A program made the position numbers and the translations under genes. 45,471 bases of DNA from Mariaggregatimicrobium sp964498785. Its GTDB lineage: Bacteria; Zhuqueibacterota; Zhuqueibacteria; Thermofontimicrobiales; Thiofontviventaceae. The DNA is taken from NCBI GenBank assembly GCA_964498785.1, contig CAZCJL010000055.1, positions 1 through 45,471 of the forward strand, given 5' to 3'. Position 1 is the stretch's first letter. Every line of letters begins with the position of its first letter. The notes under the pieces were generated by a model. The model was not told where the DNA came from, searched no databases, and saw only the letters and a program-made list of their open reading frames with translations. Of the stretch, positions 24,932 to 32,814 are shown piece after piece.

Positions 24932-26509
24932 ATGAAGATAAGAATTTCACAAATAAAACGCCAATATAACGACACTCGTTCGCCAGAGCAAATACTGTTC
25001 GAATCGTTGAAAATTCCACCCGGGTCACTTAAAAATATTGTAATTGAAAGGGAATCTTTAGACGCACGGCGGAAGAATCAACCGGTATACATTTATAATT
25101 TTACGGCGGAAACTGAATACAGCTCACTTTTAAATAATCATAATGTAACAGTTATCTCTGAGAAAAATGGGCTTTCCATGGATTCAGAAACAATCACCCT
25201 GGACGAACAGCCAATCATTGTCGGGGCAGGCCCTTCAGGTTTGTTCACTGCACTTGCTCTGCTCAAAAAAGGATACCGTCCCACCCTTGTTGAACGCGGC
25301 AAGCCGGTGAATGACAGATTACAGGATGTACGCAATTTTTGGAATAAGCGACATTTTAATCCCCGGTCAAATGCAGTATTTGGCGAGGGAGGCGCCGGAA
25401 CCTTTTCAGATGGAAAATTAACAACGCGCTCAAAATCACCGTTTGTAAAAGAAGTTCTTGAAACCTTTATCCGATTCGGTGCAGACACTCAAATTGCATA
25501 TCAAGCAAAACCTCATCTTGGTACTGATAAAATCCGTAAAATTGTCATTAACATGCGCCGTGAAATCGAATCTCTTGGCGGCCAATTTGAATTCAATTCA
25601 TTTTTGGATGATATCTCAATCGTCGATGGCAATTTAGTGGCTGTATCAATAAACGGTCGTAACAGAAATGCCCAAAGTTTAATCCTGGCAATTGGCAATT
25701 CAGCTATTGAAACATTTGAGATGCTGCACCACAGGGACGTTTGCATTGAACAAAAGCCGTATGCCATTGGTGTACGTGTGGAGCATCCGCAAAACTTTAT
25801 TAATAACGCCCAATTCGGACCAAAAGTCGATATGAATTTTCTTGAAGCTGCAGAATACATTTTAACGCACAAATGCCGACACGCACAACGCGGTGTATAC
25901 TCGTTCTGCATGTGCCCTGGCGGAAAAATTATCTGCTCCAGTTCACATAATCAGCAATTGGTACTTAACGGGATGAGTTATTCAACCCGAAATTTACCTC
26001 ATGCAAATAGCGCAATTGTTGTTTCAGTAGATAAAAATGATTTTAAATCAATAAATCCTTTAGCAGGACTAAAATTTCGCAACCAGATCGAGGAACAGGC
26101 GTATGAAATAACATCAAAACCCTTCCAGGCGCCGGTTCAGCGAATTAAGGATTTTATGGACGATAACATTACCCTGCATAAAATCAAGAGCAGCTATTCC
26201 CTGGACGTCTGTAATGTGCTTGTTGCTGACATTTTTCCGGCAGCTATCACCCAAAGCCTGAAAGAATCGTTTTTGGCCTTTGATCAGCAAATCAAAGGAT
26301 TTATTGAAAATGGGATATTACTGGCGCCGGAAACACGCACGTCAAATCCGCTACGAATTATCAGAGATCCGGCACATTTCACTTCTGTTAATACAAACGG
26401 GATTTTCCCGCTTGGCGAAGGCGCGGGGTACGCTGGCGGTATCATGAGTTGCGCAGTCGATGCATTGCATTTTGTATCGAAAGTTAAATCTATTCTCAAT
26501 AATGCATAA
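24932..26509 (+). CDS. FAD-dependent dehydrogenase (COG2509 type)
   Basis: 525 residues. The FAD-binding Rossmann motif VGAGPSGLFTALALLKKG sits near residue 97, after an N-terminal ~90-residue domain (MKIRISQIKRQYND...) that is a regular part of this family. GEGGAGTFSDGKLTTR, KPYAIGVRVEHPQ and the C-terminal GIFPLGEGAGYAGGIMSCAVDAL are typical of the uncharacterised NAD(P)/FAD-dependent COG2509 proteins. Substrate unknown. I start at ATG 24932; an in-frame TTG at 24923 lies inside the promoter. The gene stands alone on this strand. Confidence 0.88.
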   Translation: MKIRISQIKRQYNDTRSPEQILFESLKIPPGSLKNIVIERESLDARRKNQPVYIYNFTAETEYSSLLNNHNVTVISEKNGLSMDSETITLDEQPIIVGAGPSGLFTALALLKKGYRPTLVERGKPVNDRLQDVRNFWNKRHFNPRSNAVFGEGGAGTFSDGKLTTRSKSPFVKEVLETFIRFGADTQIAYQAKPHLGTDKIRKIVINMRREIESLGGQFEFNSFLDDISIVDGNLVAVSINGRNRNAQSLILAIGNSAIETFEMLHHRDVCIEQKPYAIGVRVEHPQNFINNAQFGPKVDMNFLEAAEYILTHKCRHAQRGVYSFCMCPGGKIICSSSHNQQLVLNGMSYSTRNLPHANSAIVVSVDKNDFKSINPLAGLKFRNQIEEQAYEITSKPFQAPVQRIKDFMDDNITLHKIKSSYSLDVCNVLVADIFPAAITQSLKESFLAFDQQIKGFIENGILLAPETRTSNPLRIIRDPAHFTSVNTNGIFPLGEGAGYAGGIMSCAVDALHFVSKVKSILNNA

Positions 26510-26782
26510 ATCGCAAAGACGGCAAGAAGCTCGTTCCGTTAAGTATATGTCTTTATATGGGTTGTTGTATAAAATTCGCTGTTTTTAAGAGATGAATTCG
26601 AAATATTATTTTTGGTTTTTTTGCCCGGATAAAATAAATGATATGAATTTTTTCAAATAAACTATCTGTAAAACTCAGTTTGTATGTAATATTAAGTTTT
26701 TATTTATTTGCGGCTTTGCGGTAAATAATCCTGAATATTTTAGGCTATAAAATAATTGTACTAAAATAGGGAGAAGTTTAAA
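26510..26782. other. AT-rich gap with a rearranged small repeat
   Basis: A segment around 26511-26525 (TCGCAAAGACGGCAA) and one around 26708-26722 (TTGCGGCTTTGCGGT) are near reverse complements. No gene is seen. An AGGGAGA ribosome-binding site for the next gene lies at the end of the gap. Confidence 0.35.
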
Positions 26783-28591
26783 ATGGTGAACATCAGAACC
26801 ATTTTCATTGCAATTTCTGCTTTTTTCTTATTTACAATTCCTGATACATCTTATGCCAAAAGTTATTCCATCGATGCCATCGTAATTGAAGCGGAAATAC
26901 TCGGTGATGGCAGTTTACTCATCCAGGAGCATCGAACATATAACTTCAAGGGACAATTTAGCTGGGCAGATTATTCACTGCCATTATTCCAATTGGGGCG
27001 GGTAACGGATTTCAACATCGCTGAAAACGGCACAACATATCTACAAAATAATAACAAGTCGCCGAACACTTATCAATTGTCTCAGGATGCAAACTCATTA
27101 TATGTTAAGTGGTTTTACCGTGCACGAAATGAACGCCGAACCTTCACTCTGTCATACAGGATAGAAAATGCAGTGAAGGTTTATGACGATGTTGCGGTTT
27201 TTTATTACAAATTTGTCGGCGCAGAATCTCCCAAATCTGCAGCAATGGTCGATGTATCGCTTAAACTCCCTCATCCGGCGAATACAGATAGCGTTCACGC
27301 CTGGGCGCATGGCCCGTTGCATGGTGAATTACGATTTTATGAAGACCGTATACGGCTCTGGGTTCAGCCCTTGCCGCACAACCAATTCTGGGAAGTCCGC
27401 GCAGTGTTTCCTCAGTATTGGATTGAAAATGTACGTTTAAGGAACACAGGTTTTGTTCTGGCAAAAATTATGGATGAAGAAGCAGCCTGGTCCGAAGACG
27501 CTAACAAAAAACGGGAAGAACAGAAAGCACGCACAATAGCCAAACAACGAAATACGGATCAAACCCGAAACTGGAGCATCACTCTCGGACTGGCTGGTCT
27601 GTTGCTGTGGTTCATGATTTATCGTCGTTATGGAACCGGATATGCAACGCCATCGCAGGCACAATTTTCATCAGCATTACCCGAGGAATTCTCGCCCGCG
27701 CTCACAAATTATATCTATTATCAGGGGCAACTTTCTTCCGGAGCCATGGTCGCAACACTTTTCGATCTTGCCCGCCGTGGTTATTTGGAATTATTTGAAA
27801 CAAAAAAAATGGTATCGTATCTTTTCATCAAAAAAGAAAAAACAACCTATAATATACGACGAAACAAGGAAAAGCTTGCTAACAGCGATACTAATCTCAC
27901 AAACTATGAGTCTGACCTGGTCAGTTTCCTGTTTAACGAGCTTTCAAACGACGGCGTTGAAATCGATTTTGACACCATCAAAAAGAAACAGACAACAGTG
28001 ATGCGGTGGTTTAGAAACTGGAAAAAAATGATTGGTAAACACTGGGACAAGCCATTTATGGAAAAAAGCAGCGTAAAGGCGATGTTCATTTCTCTGGGAG
28101 TTGCGATTGTCATTATCGTCTGCGGAGCGCTGCTTATCATTTACTATTCAGGCATGGGAGCGATTGCTATTGGCATTGGCGTCATTCTATTTATTTTATC
28201 CTTTTTTATTTTGAGATATACAAAGGAATATAAAACCATTCGTACAAATATAGCTTCATTTTATCGCTATATGAAAAAAATGCACTTCCGCACACAGGAT
28301 AGCACACAATTTCACAATCGTCTTGAAGATTATTTCATTTATGGAATATCACTGGGTTTGGGCAAAAAAGTTATTGAAGAAATAATGACGATTTACAGTG
28401 CAGGACAGTCGACTTATTTTCTATGGTACCATCCGGTCTCGTCGTCCGGCTCGCCAACAGATTTTGCAAATGCGGTATCATCAATGGCAACAGCAGCCAA
28501 TACAACCCTGTCCAGTTCCACGGGAACTGGCGGCGGCGCGTCATCCGGCGGAGGAGGTGGCGCTGGCGGAGCATCCGGCGGCGCTGGCTAA
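26783..28591 (+). CDS. DUF2207 membrane protein
   Basis: 602 residues. Signal peptide (~1-25), then an extracytoplasmic DUF2207 domain (YSIDAIVIEAEILGDGSLLIQEHRTYNF, ... WADYSLPL), a TM segment near 265-285 followed by the typical cytosolic segment (PPALTNYI-like FSPALTNYIYYQGQLSSGAMVATLFDLARRGYLEL), two TM helices near 435-475, and a Gly/Ser/Ala-rich tail with runs of glycine. This order is that of the DUF2207 family, whose function is not known. AGGGAGAAG lies before the ATG. Confidence 0.88.
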   Translation: MVNIRTIFIAISAFFLFTIPDTSYAKSYSIDAIVIEAEILGDGSLLIQEHRTYNFKGQFSWADYSLPLFQLGRVTDFNIAENGTTYLQNNNKSPNTYQLSQDANSLYVKWFYRARNERRTFTLSYRIENAVKVYDDVAVFYYKFVGAESPKSAAMVDVSLKLPHPANTDSVHAWAHGPLHGELRFYEDRIRLWVQPLPHNQFWEVRAVFPQYWIENVRLRNTGFVLAKIMDEEAAWSEDANKKREEQKARTIAKQRNTDQTRNWSITLGLAGLLLWFMIYRRYGTGYATPSQAQFSSALPEEFSPALTNYIYYQGQLSSGAMVATLFDLARRGYLELFETKKMVSYLFIKKEKTTYNIRRNKEKLANSDTNLTNYESDLVSFLFNELSNDGVEIDFDTIKKKQTTVMRWFRNWKKMIGKHWDKPFMEKSSVKAMFISLGVAIVIIVCGALLIIYYSGMGAIAIGIGVILFILSFFILRYTKEYKTIRTNIASFYRYMKKMHFRTQDSTQFHNRLEDYFIYGISLGLGKKVIEEIMTIYSAGQSTYFLWYHPVSSSGSPTDFANAVSSMATAANTTLSSSTGTGGGASSGGGGGAGGASGGAG

Positions 28592-28639
28592 TCAAACAAA
28601 AACAGATGAGCGTCACCTATTGCAGACGGTCAGGTAAAT

Positions 28640-29662
28640 TTAGCTCACGCGTGATTTAACAACCTTAACGATTTCGTTGGCAATAATTCGATGTCCGGGT
28701 GACTTTAAATGTACTGTATCTAAAAATATCTGATCCTGATTCGCTTTCGGGCCAAAGGTTTTTATAAATAGCTGGGGTGTATCAATAATCGAAACATTTT
28801 CCTGGCTGAATTCCCGTGTGATAGAATTTAATTCGACTGTCTCCTGGTCTTCGAAAACTGTTTGTTTTTCATTTCGAAAAACGCGATTAACAAAAACAAC
28901 AGGGATCTGTTTTTTTTCAGCGATATTCACAATTTTCCCGGTGTTTTGCCTTAACGTTTCCACCCATTCGTCCCGTTTGCCAGGAACAAACCATCGAGCG
29001 TACGTTTCAGCATCGATTTCTTTTTTGGTTTTAAATTTTTTAAATATATTTTCATCAGCAAATTTTTTGGCAACACAAAAAAACCAGCTTTTACGGATGA
29101 TAGCCTCATGCGATGATTTCAATTTCTGCGCTTCAGCGAAATCCCGCTCGTCTTCAAATTCATTGGAACCATGGAGATGAAAAATAACCAAATCCGGTTC
29201 ATATTTTAGAATCTTTTGGAAGATTAATAACATTCGCGCGGAACCTATTCCTGTTGCGGAGCAATTAATCACCTCAAATTTTTGCTGAACACTGGTTTCA
29301 TTAAGATATTGTTCCAGGAAACTGGAATAATTCACATTCAGCTCACCCCGTGAAACAGATGACCCGATCGTGAAAATTCTGCATACATCAGCGGTCTTTT
29401 TAGCCTGCATTTCCTGTTTCCAAAACGCCAGATAGGGCGTCGGATAAAGGACAAGTACGTCGTCCTTTTCATAAAATAATGGCATGTCTTCGGAAAAACC
29501 ATAATCATAAAATGGCGAGTATTTGGTATAAATCTCTTCCGGCACTAGGTGCGGACGAAATATCAAGCGAGTTGCTAATTCTGCAACAACATACAAAGTA
29601 AACACAACAGTCATCGTCGTTGGTAAATTTTTAAAACTGAAAATAGATGAACGATTTTCCAC
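28640..29662 (-). CDS. SGNH/GDSL-type hydrolase, membrane-anchored
   Basis: 340 residues. One TM segment (~14-32) anchors an SGNH domain: block I FTIGSSVSRGE (nucleophile Ser), INCSATGIGSARM (block II Gly), HLHGSNEF (block III Asn) and C-terminal DTVHLKSPGH (Asp-His). GTG 29662 is the start, because AGGAG lies 6 bases upstream inside the end of the MBOAT gene. The 32-base overlap with the MBOAT gene suggests coupling. Together they resemble pairs that add or transfer acyl groups (for example acetyl) on cell-surface glycans, as in AlgI/AlgJ or DltB/DltD. The acceptor is unknown. Confidence 0.85.
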   Translation of the reverse strand: MENRSSIFSFKNLPTTMTVVFTLYVVAELATRLIFRPHLVPEEIYTKYSPFYDYGFSEDMPLFYEKDDVLVLYPTPYLAFWKQEMQAKKTADVCRIFTIGSSVSRGELNVNYSSFLEQYLNETSVQQKFEVINCSATGIGSARMLLIFQKILKYEPDLVIFHLHGSNEFEDERDFAEAQKLKSSHEAIIRKSWFFCVAKKFADENIFKKFKTKKEIDAETYARWFVPGKRDEWVETLRQNTGKIVNIAEKKQIPVVFVNRVFRNEKQTVFEDQETVELNSITREFSQENVSIIDTPQLFIKTFGPKANQDQIFLDTVHLKSPGHRIIANEIVKVVKSRVS

Positions 29663-31061
29663 CCTGAACTCCTGAAATTAGAAATAGAATGATAAATGCA
29701 AAATAAACTAAACTTTTTATCGATATCCGCGTGCGATATAACACCAACAAATCATCTTCTTTAAATTGAAAAAACTGAATTACCATTAACGGGCCGGCAT
29801 AAAATAAAATCTGTGCAGCGATGCGCTTGATATCGGAAAATGGCTCCAACGAAGTATTGAATAACACGCTGCGCATCATATTTAAAATTTGTTCGATAGA
29901 CTGCGCCCGGAAAATTAGCCAACCGATATTCGCGAAAAAGAACATCACCACAATCCGTGTCCACAAGCTCAGCGATTTTTCAAGTCCTGTTTTTGCGATA
30001 TAAATAGAATTGAGAATCGGCTGAAAGAAACGATGCACCACCAGAATAAAACCCTGATAGAATCCCCATAGAATAAAAGTCCAGCCTGCACCATGCCACA
30101 GTCCGCCGAGAAGCATCGTTAACATTAAATTGCGGTAGGTTTTATAATTACCCCCGCGATTACCGCCAAGGCTAATGTAAAGATAATCTTTTAACCAAGT
30201 TGATAAGCTAATGTGCCAGCGTCTCCAGAAATCGGAAGGATTCACAGCAAAATATGGCAGCCTGAAATTCACCATTAATTCAAATCCCATCATTTTTGAT
30301 AGACCACGGGCAATGTCCGAATATCCAGAAAAATCACAATATATCTGAAACGCAAATGCCAGCACGCCCAGAATGACAAAAGCGCCATTTTGGACCTCTG
30401 TGTTAGCGAAAACATTATCTGCAATAAGAGCCAGATTATCAGCGATGAAAACTTTTTTAAATAATCCCCAGAAAATGAGAAATGTTCCTTGATAAAATTT
30501 TTCAGCGGTAATGGTACGAGGCATTGTTACCTGTGGCAGCAAATTTTTGGCTCGTTCGATGGGCCCGGCGACCAGTTGTGGAAAGAACGAAACAAAGAGG
30601 GCAAAATCAAGAAAATTTTGGGTGGGGTTCATTTTACCCCGATAAATATCAATCGTATAACTCATAGTTTGAAATGTATAAAACGAAATCCCCACTGGCA
30701 AAATAATATTAAGTGAAGTAAAGTTTGGTTGCAAACCGAATGATTGCAACAGTTCGGCAAAATTATCTGTAAAAAAATTAAAATATTTGAAAAATCCTAA
30801 AATACCGAGATTAGCGGCCATGCTGATAAATAAAAACATTTTTCTATGGTTCGCATTTTCAGTTTTTTGCAAGCGAAGACCACAAAAATAATCGATCACA
30901 GTGGAGATAAAAATCAAGGAGAGAAAACGCCAGTCCCAACTCCCGTAAAAATAGTAACTCGCTACTAACAGCAATATGTTTTGTCCGCGGTGCGGCAAAA
31001 CACGATATAGCAAGTATACAATAACAAAAAATACCCCAAACTCCCAGTTATTAAAAAGCAT
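29631..31061 (-). CDS. MBOAT-family O-acyltransferase
   Basis: 476 residues with about ten TM helices. The AlgI-like signatures are present: LPVGISFYTFQTMSYTIDIYRG, FFPQLVAGPIERA, QIYCDFSGYSDIARG, FWRRWHISLSTWLKDYLYI and LLGGLWHGAGWTFILWG with the catalytic His. The enzyme moves an acyl group across or at the inner membrane to a surface polymer. The ATG at 31061 has AGGAAAGGG upstream; the frame stays open to 31208, but that part looks like 5' leader. The SGNH gene overlaps its 3' end. No polysaccharide-synthesis gene is next to the pair. Confidence 0.9.
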   Translation of the reverse strand: MLFNNWEFGVFFVIVYLLYRVLPHRGQNILLLVASYYFYGSWDWRFLSLIFISTVIDYFCGLRLQKTENANHRKMFLFISMAANLGILGFFKYFNFFTDNFAELLQSFGLQPNFTSLNIILPVGISFYTFQTMSYTIDIYRGKMNPTQNFLDFALFVSFFPQLVAGPIERAKNLLPQVTMPRTITAEKFYQGTFLIFWGLFKKVFIADNLALIADNVFANTEVQNGAFVILGVLAFAFQIYCDFSGYSDIARGLSKMMGFELMVNFRLPYFAVNPSDFWRRWHISLSTWLKDYLYISLGGNRGGNYKTYRNLMLTMLLGGLWHGAGWTFILWGFYQGFILVVHRFFQPILNSIYIAKTGLEKSLSLWTRIVVMFFFANIGWLIFRAQSIEQILNMMRSVLFNTSLEPFSDIKRIAAQILFYAGPLMVIQFFQFKEDDLLVLYRTRISIKSLVYFAFIILFLISGVQGGKSFIYFQF

Positions 31062-31440
31062 ATTTCCCTTTCCTGTTGAAAGTCTATTGATATCATCGGC
31101 TGGAACCAGCAACAGATGTGCCACCACAAAACTTGATGAACCCCTGGTCTTTTTGTAAGCAAAAAATCGATTCATTTGCATAATTAGTAATATTTTATTT
31201 TTTTGCAAATTATTTCTATAATATCAACATAACTAATCATACGTATTACCACATTCTACTGTATAAAAGTGATACAATGTTTTTACCTAAAACATCTTTT
31301 ACAATTTTCCAATCGTGAAAATTGATGAAAATCAAGCCGAGCAAATTTAAAAAAAAAGCTTGATTTTCTATCTTTAATTATTTATATTTGTGAACTAAAA
31401 TTAAATATTACAAAAACCATGAGAGGAGGTTTGAGGGTTG
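31062..31440. promoter_or_regulatory. Divergent regulatory region of MBOAT and rpsU
   Basis: No gene. It holds perfect 11-base arms GAAAATCAAGC (31327-31337) and GCTTGATTTTC (31358-31368) with a 20-base loop upstream of rpsU. Also present is TATATTTG (31383-31390), which fits the Bacteroidota-type -7 pattern TAnnTTTG, but other promoters in the window are ordinary sigma-70 types. AGGAGG (31424-31429) serves rpsU. Confidence 0.45.
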
Positions 31441-31638
31441 ATGCCCGCCGTAAAAGTACGAGATAATGAATCATTTGATAGAGCATTTAGACGCTTTACC
31501 AAAGCATGTGAAAAATCCGGACTAATGTCCGAAATTAAGAAACATCAACATTTTGAAAAGCCCAGCGAACGTCGTAAGCGTAAAATAAACGCGGCTCGAC
31601 GTAAGCAACGCAAATTACAAATGATTGAAAACTCTTAA
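31441..31638 (+). CDS. rpsU: 30S ribosomal protein S21
   Basis: 65 residues. It begins MPAVKVRDNESFDRAFRRFTKACEKSG and ends in the basic tail (KPSERRKRKINAARRKQRKL) that is normal for S21, which helps the 30S subunit contact mRNA starts. AGGAGG (31424-31429) is 11 bases from ATG 31441 and 8 from TTG 31438; the ATG fits the family start, but TTG cannot be excluded. It heads rpsU-yqeY-cvpA-mutS2. Confidence 0.93.
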   Translation: MPAVKVRDNESFDRAFRRFTKACEKSGLMSEIKKHQHFEKPSERRKRKINAARRKQRKLQMIENS

Positions 31639-31660
31639 TATGTTTCAATGGGGAACAGAA

Positions 31661-32104
31661 ATGAGCATTCTGGAGAAAATTACGAATGATTTAAAAATCG
31701 CAATGAAATCAAAAGATAAGATTCGGGTGGAAACGCTGCGCTCGGTTATTGCCCAGTTAAAGAATGAGCGAATTAATGTGGGAAATGATTTATCTCCGGA
31801 GCAAGAGCTTGCTGTTCTTATGAATGCAGCCAAAAAACGGAAAGAAGCAATAGATATTTACGAAAAGAGCAACCGCAAAGATTTGCTGGATAAAGAAAAA
31901 AGTGAATTAGAGATAATTTCAGAGTATCTGCCGGAACAAATTTCAGATGAAGCGATCGAAAAATCTGTTTCCGCAATTATTGAGCGTACTGGCGCAACCA
32001 GTGTAAAGGATATTGGGCGAGTAATGGGTGAAGCGATGAAAGAGTTGAAAGGAAAAGCAGACGGAAAGAAAGTTCAGCAGATGGTACGCAGCAAACTTGC
32101 ATGA
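31661..32104 (+). CDS. yqeY: GatB/YqeY domain protein
   Basis: 147 residues. MSILEKITNDLKIAMKSKDKIRVETLRSVIAQLKN, SEYLPEQISDEAIEK and GRVMGEAMKELKGKADGKKVQQMVRSKL are the standard features of YqeY, a helical protein related to the tail of the tRNA amidotransferase subunit GatB. It probably binds tRNA, but its role is not fixed. ATG 31661 is preferred, with GGGGA a few bases upstream; the open frame starts 36 bases earlier, inside the rpsU end. The rpsU-yqeY order is common in bacteria. Confidence 0.92.
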   Translation: MSILEKITNDLKIAMKSKDKIRVETLRSVIAQLKNERINVGNDLSPEQELAVLMNAAKKRKEAIDIYEKSNRKDLLDKEKSELEIISEYLPEQISDEAIEKSVSAIIERTGATSVKDIGRVMGEAMKELKGKADGKKVQQMVRSKLA

Positions 32105-32202
32105 GATGCTCTAACAGAGGCTAATTTTTAAAAAGTGGATGAGGTGATTTAGTCATTTTATTCGCTTTTTTTGTTTAATCGCATAATTCACAGGTCACCT
32201 CC

Positions 32203-32808
32203 ATGCAATCAAACGGCATATCGTATCTTGATTTAATTATTGTCATCGCGTTAATCTTTTTTTTAGCAAAGGGATTTAAGCGAGGTTTTACCGAGGAATT
32301 TATCCAAATGTTAGGGACAGTCGTTAGTCTAATTCTGGCGGTTCGGTATATGTCCGACATATCCCGTTATTTAATCAATCCGGTCGGAATACCAACGATT
32401 GGCGCAATTGTCATTGCGTTTGCGAGTATCTTTATCGCTTCGTTCTTTACGTTCCGCTTTTTAGCCACAAAAATGAGAAAAGCCGTCAATGTTTCAGTTG
32501 CCCTGGGAAGCCTCGATAAAATTGTTGGTGGTGCATTTGGACTGGCCAAAGGTGCAATTTTTACTAGTTTATTTGTTATTGTATTATCGCTTTTCGAGAT
32601 TTTACCATTTGTCAGTCGATATACAAATAACTCGGCTCTATATCATCCAATGCGACGGGTTGCGCCACTTGCTTATGATGCTCTTAAAGTTTTTGTACCG
32701 CAATCAAAACCATTTATAGCTGAGTTGAAAGACAATACTTCGGGCGTTTCGATTAACAAACAAGGAGAAACCACTCAAAAAGTGATTGAATATTATAGAA
32801 AGAAGTAG
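32203..32808 (+). CDS. cvpA: CvpA family membrane protein
   Basis: 201 residues. Four TM helices in the usual CvpA order (LDLIIVIALIFFLAKGFKRGFTEEF, then three more to about residue 130) and a hydrophilic tail. The family is needed for colicin V production in E. coli and for envelope robustness elsewhere; the mechanism is unknown. The upstream gap of 98 bases has no obvious terminator. It is placed 6 bases before mutS2, a common pairing. Confidence 0.9.
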   Translation: MQSNGISYLDLIIVIALIFFLAKGFKRGFTEEFIQMLGTVVSLILAVRYMSDISRYLINPVGIPTIGAIVIAFASIFIASFFTFRFLATKMRKAVNVSVALGSLDKIVGGAFGLAKGAIFTSLFVIVLSLFEILPFVSRYTNNSALYHPMRRVAPLAYDALKVFVPQSKPFIAELKDNTSGVSINKQGETTQKVIEYYRKK

Positions 32809-32814
32809 ATTACC

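Noticed and set aside
31062..31208. 49-codon N-terminal extension of the MBOAT protein
   Set aside because: A strong AGGAAAGGG site precedes ATG 31061, where the family begins; the extension is better read as mRNA leader.
31383..31390. Bacteroidota-type -7 promoter (TAnnTTTG) for rpsU
   Set aside because: A single short match in AT-rich DNA; the three best promoters in the window are ordinary sigma-70 types.
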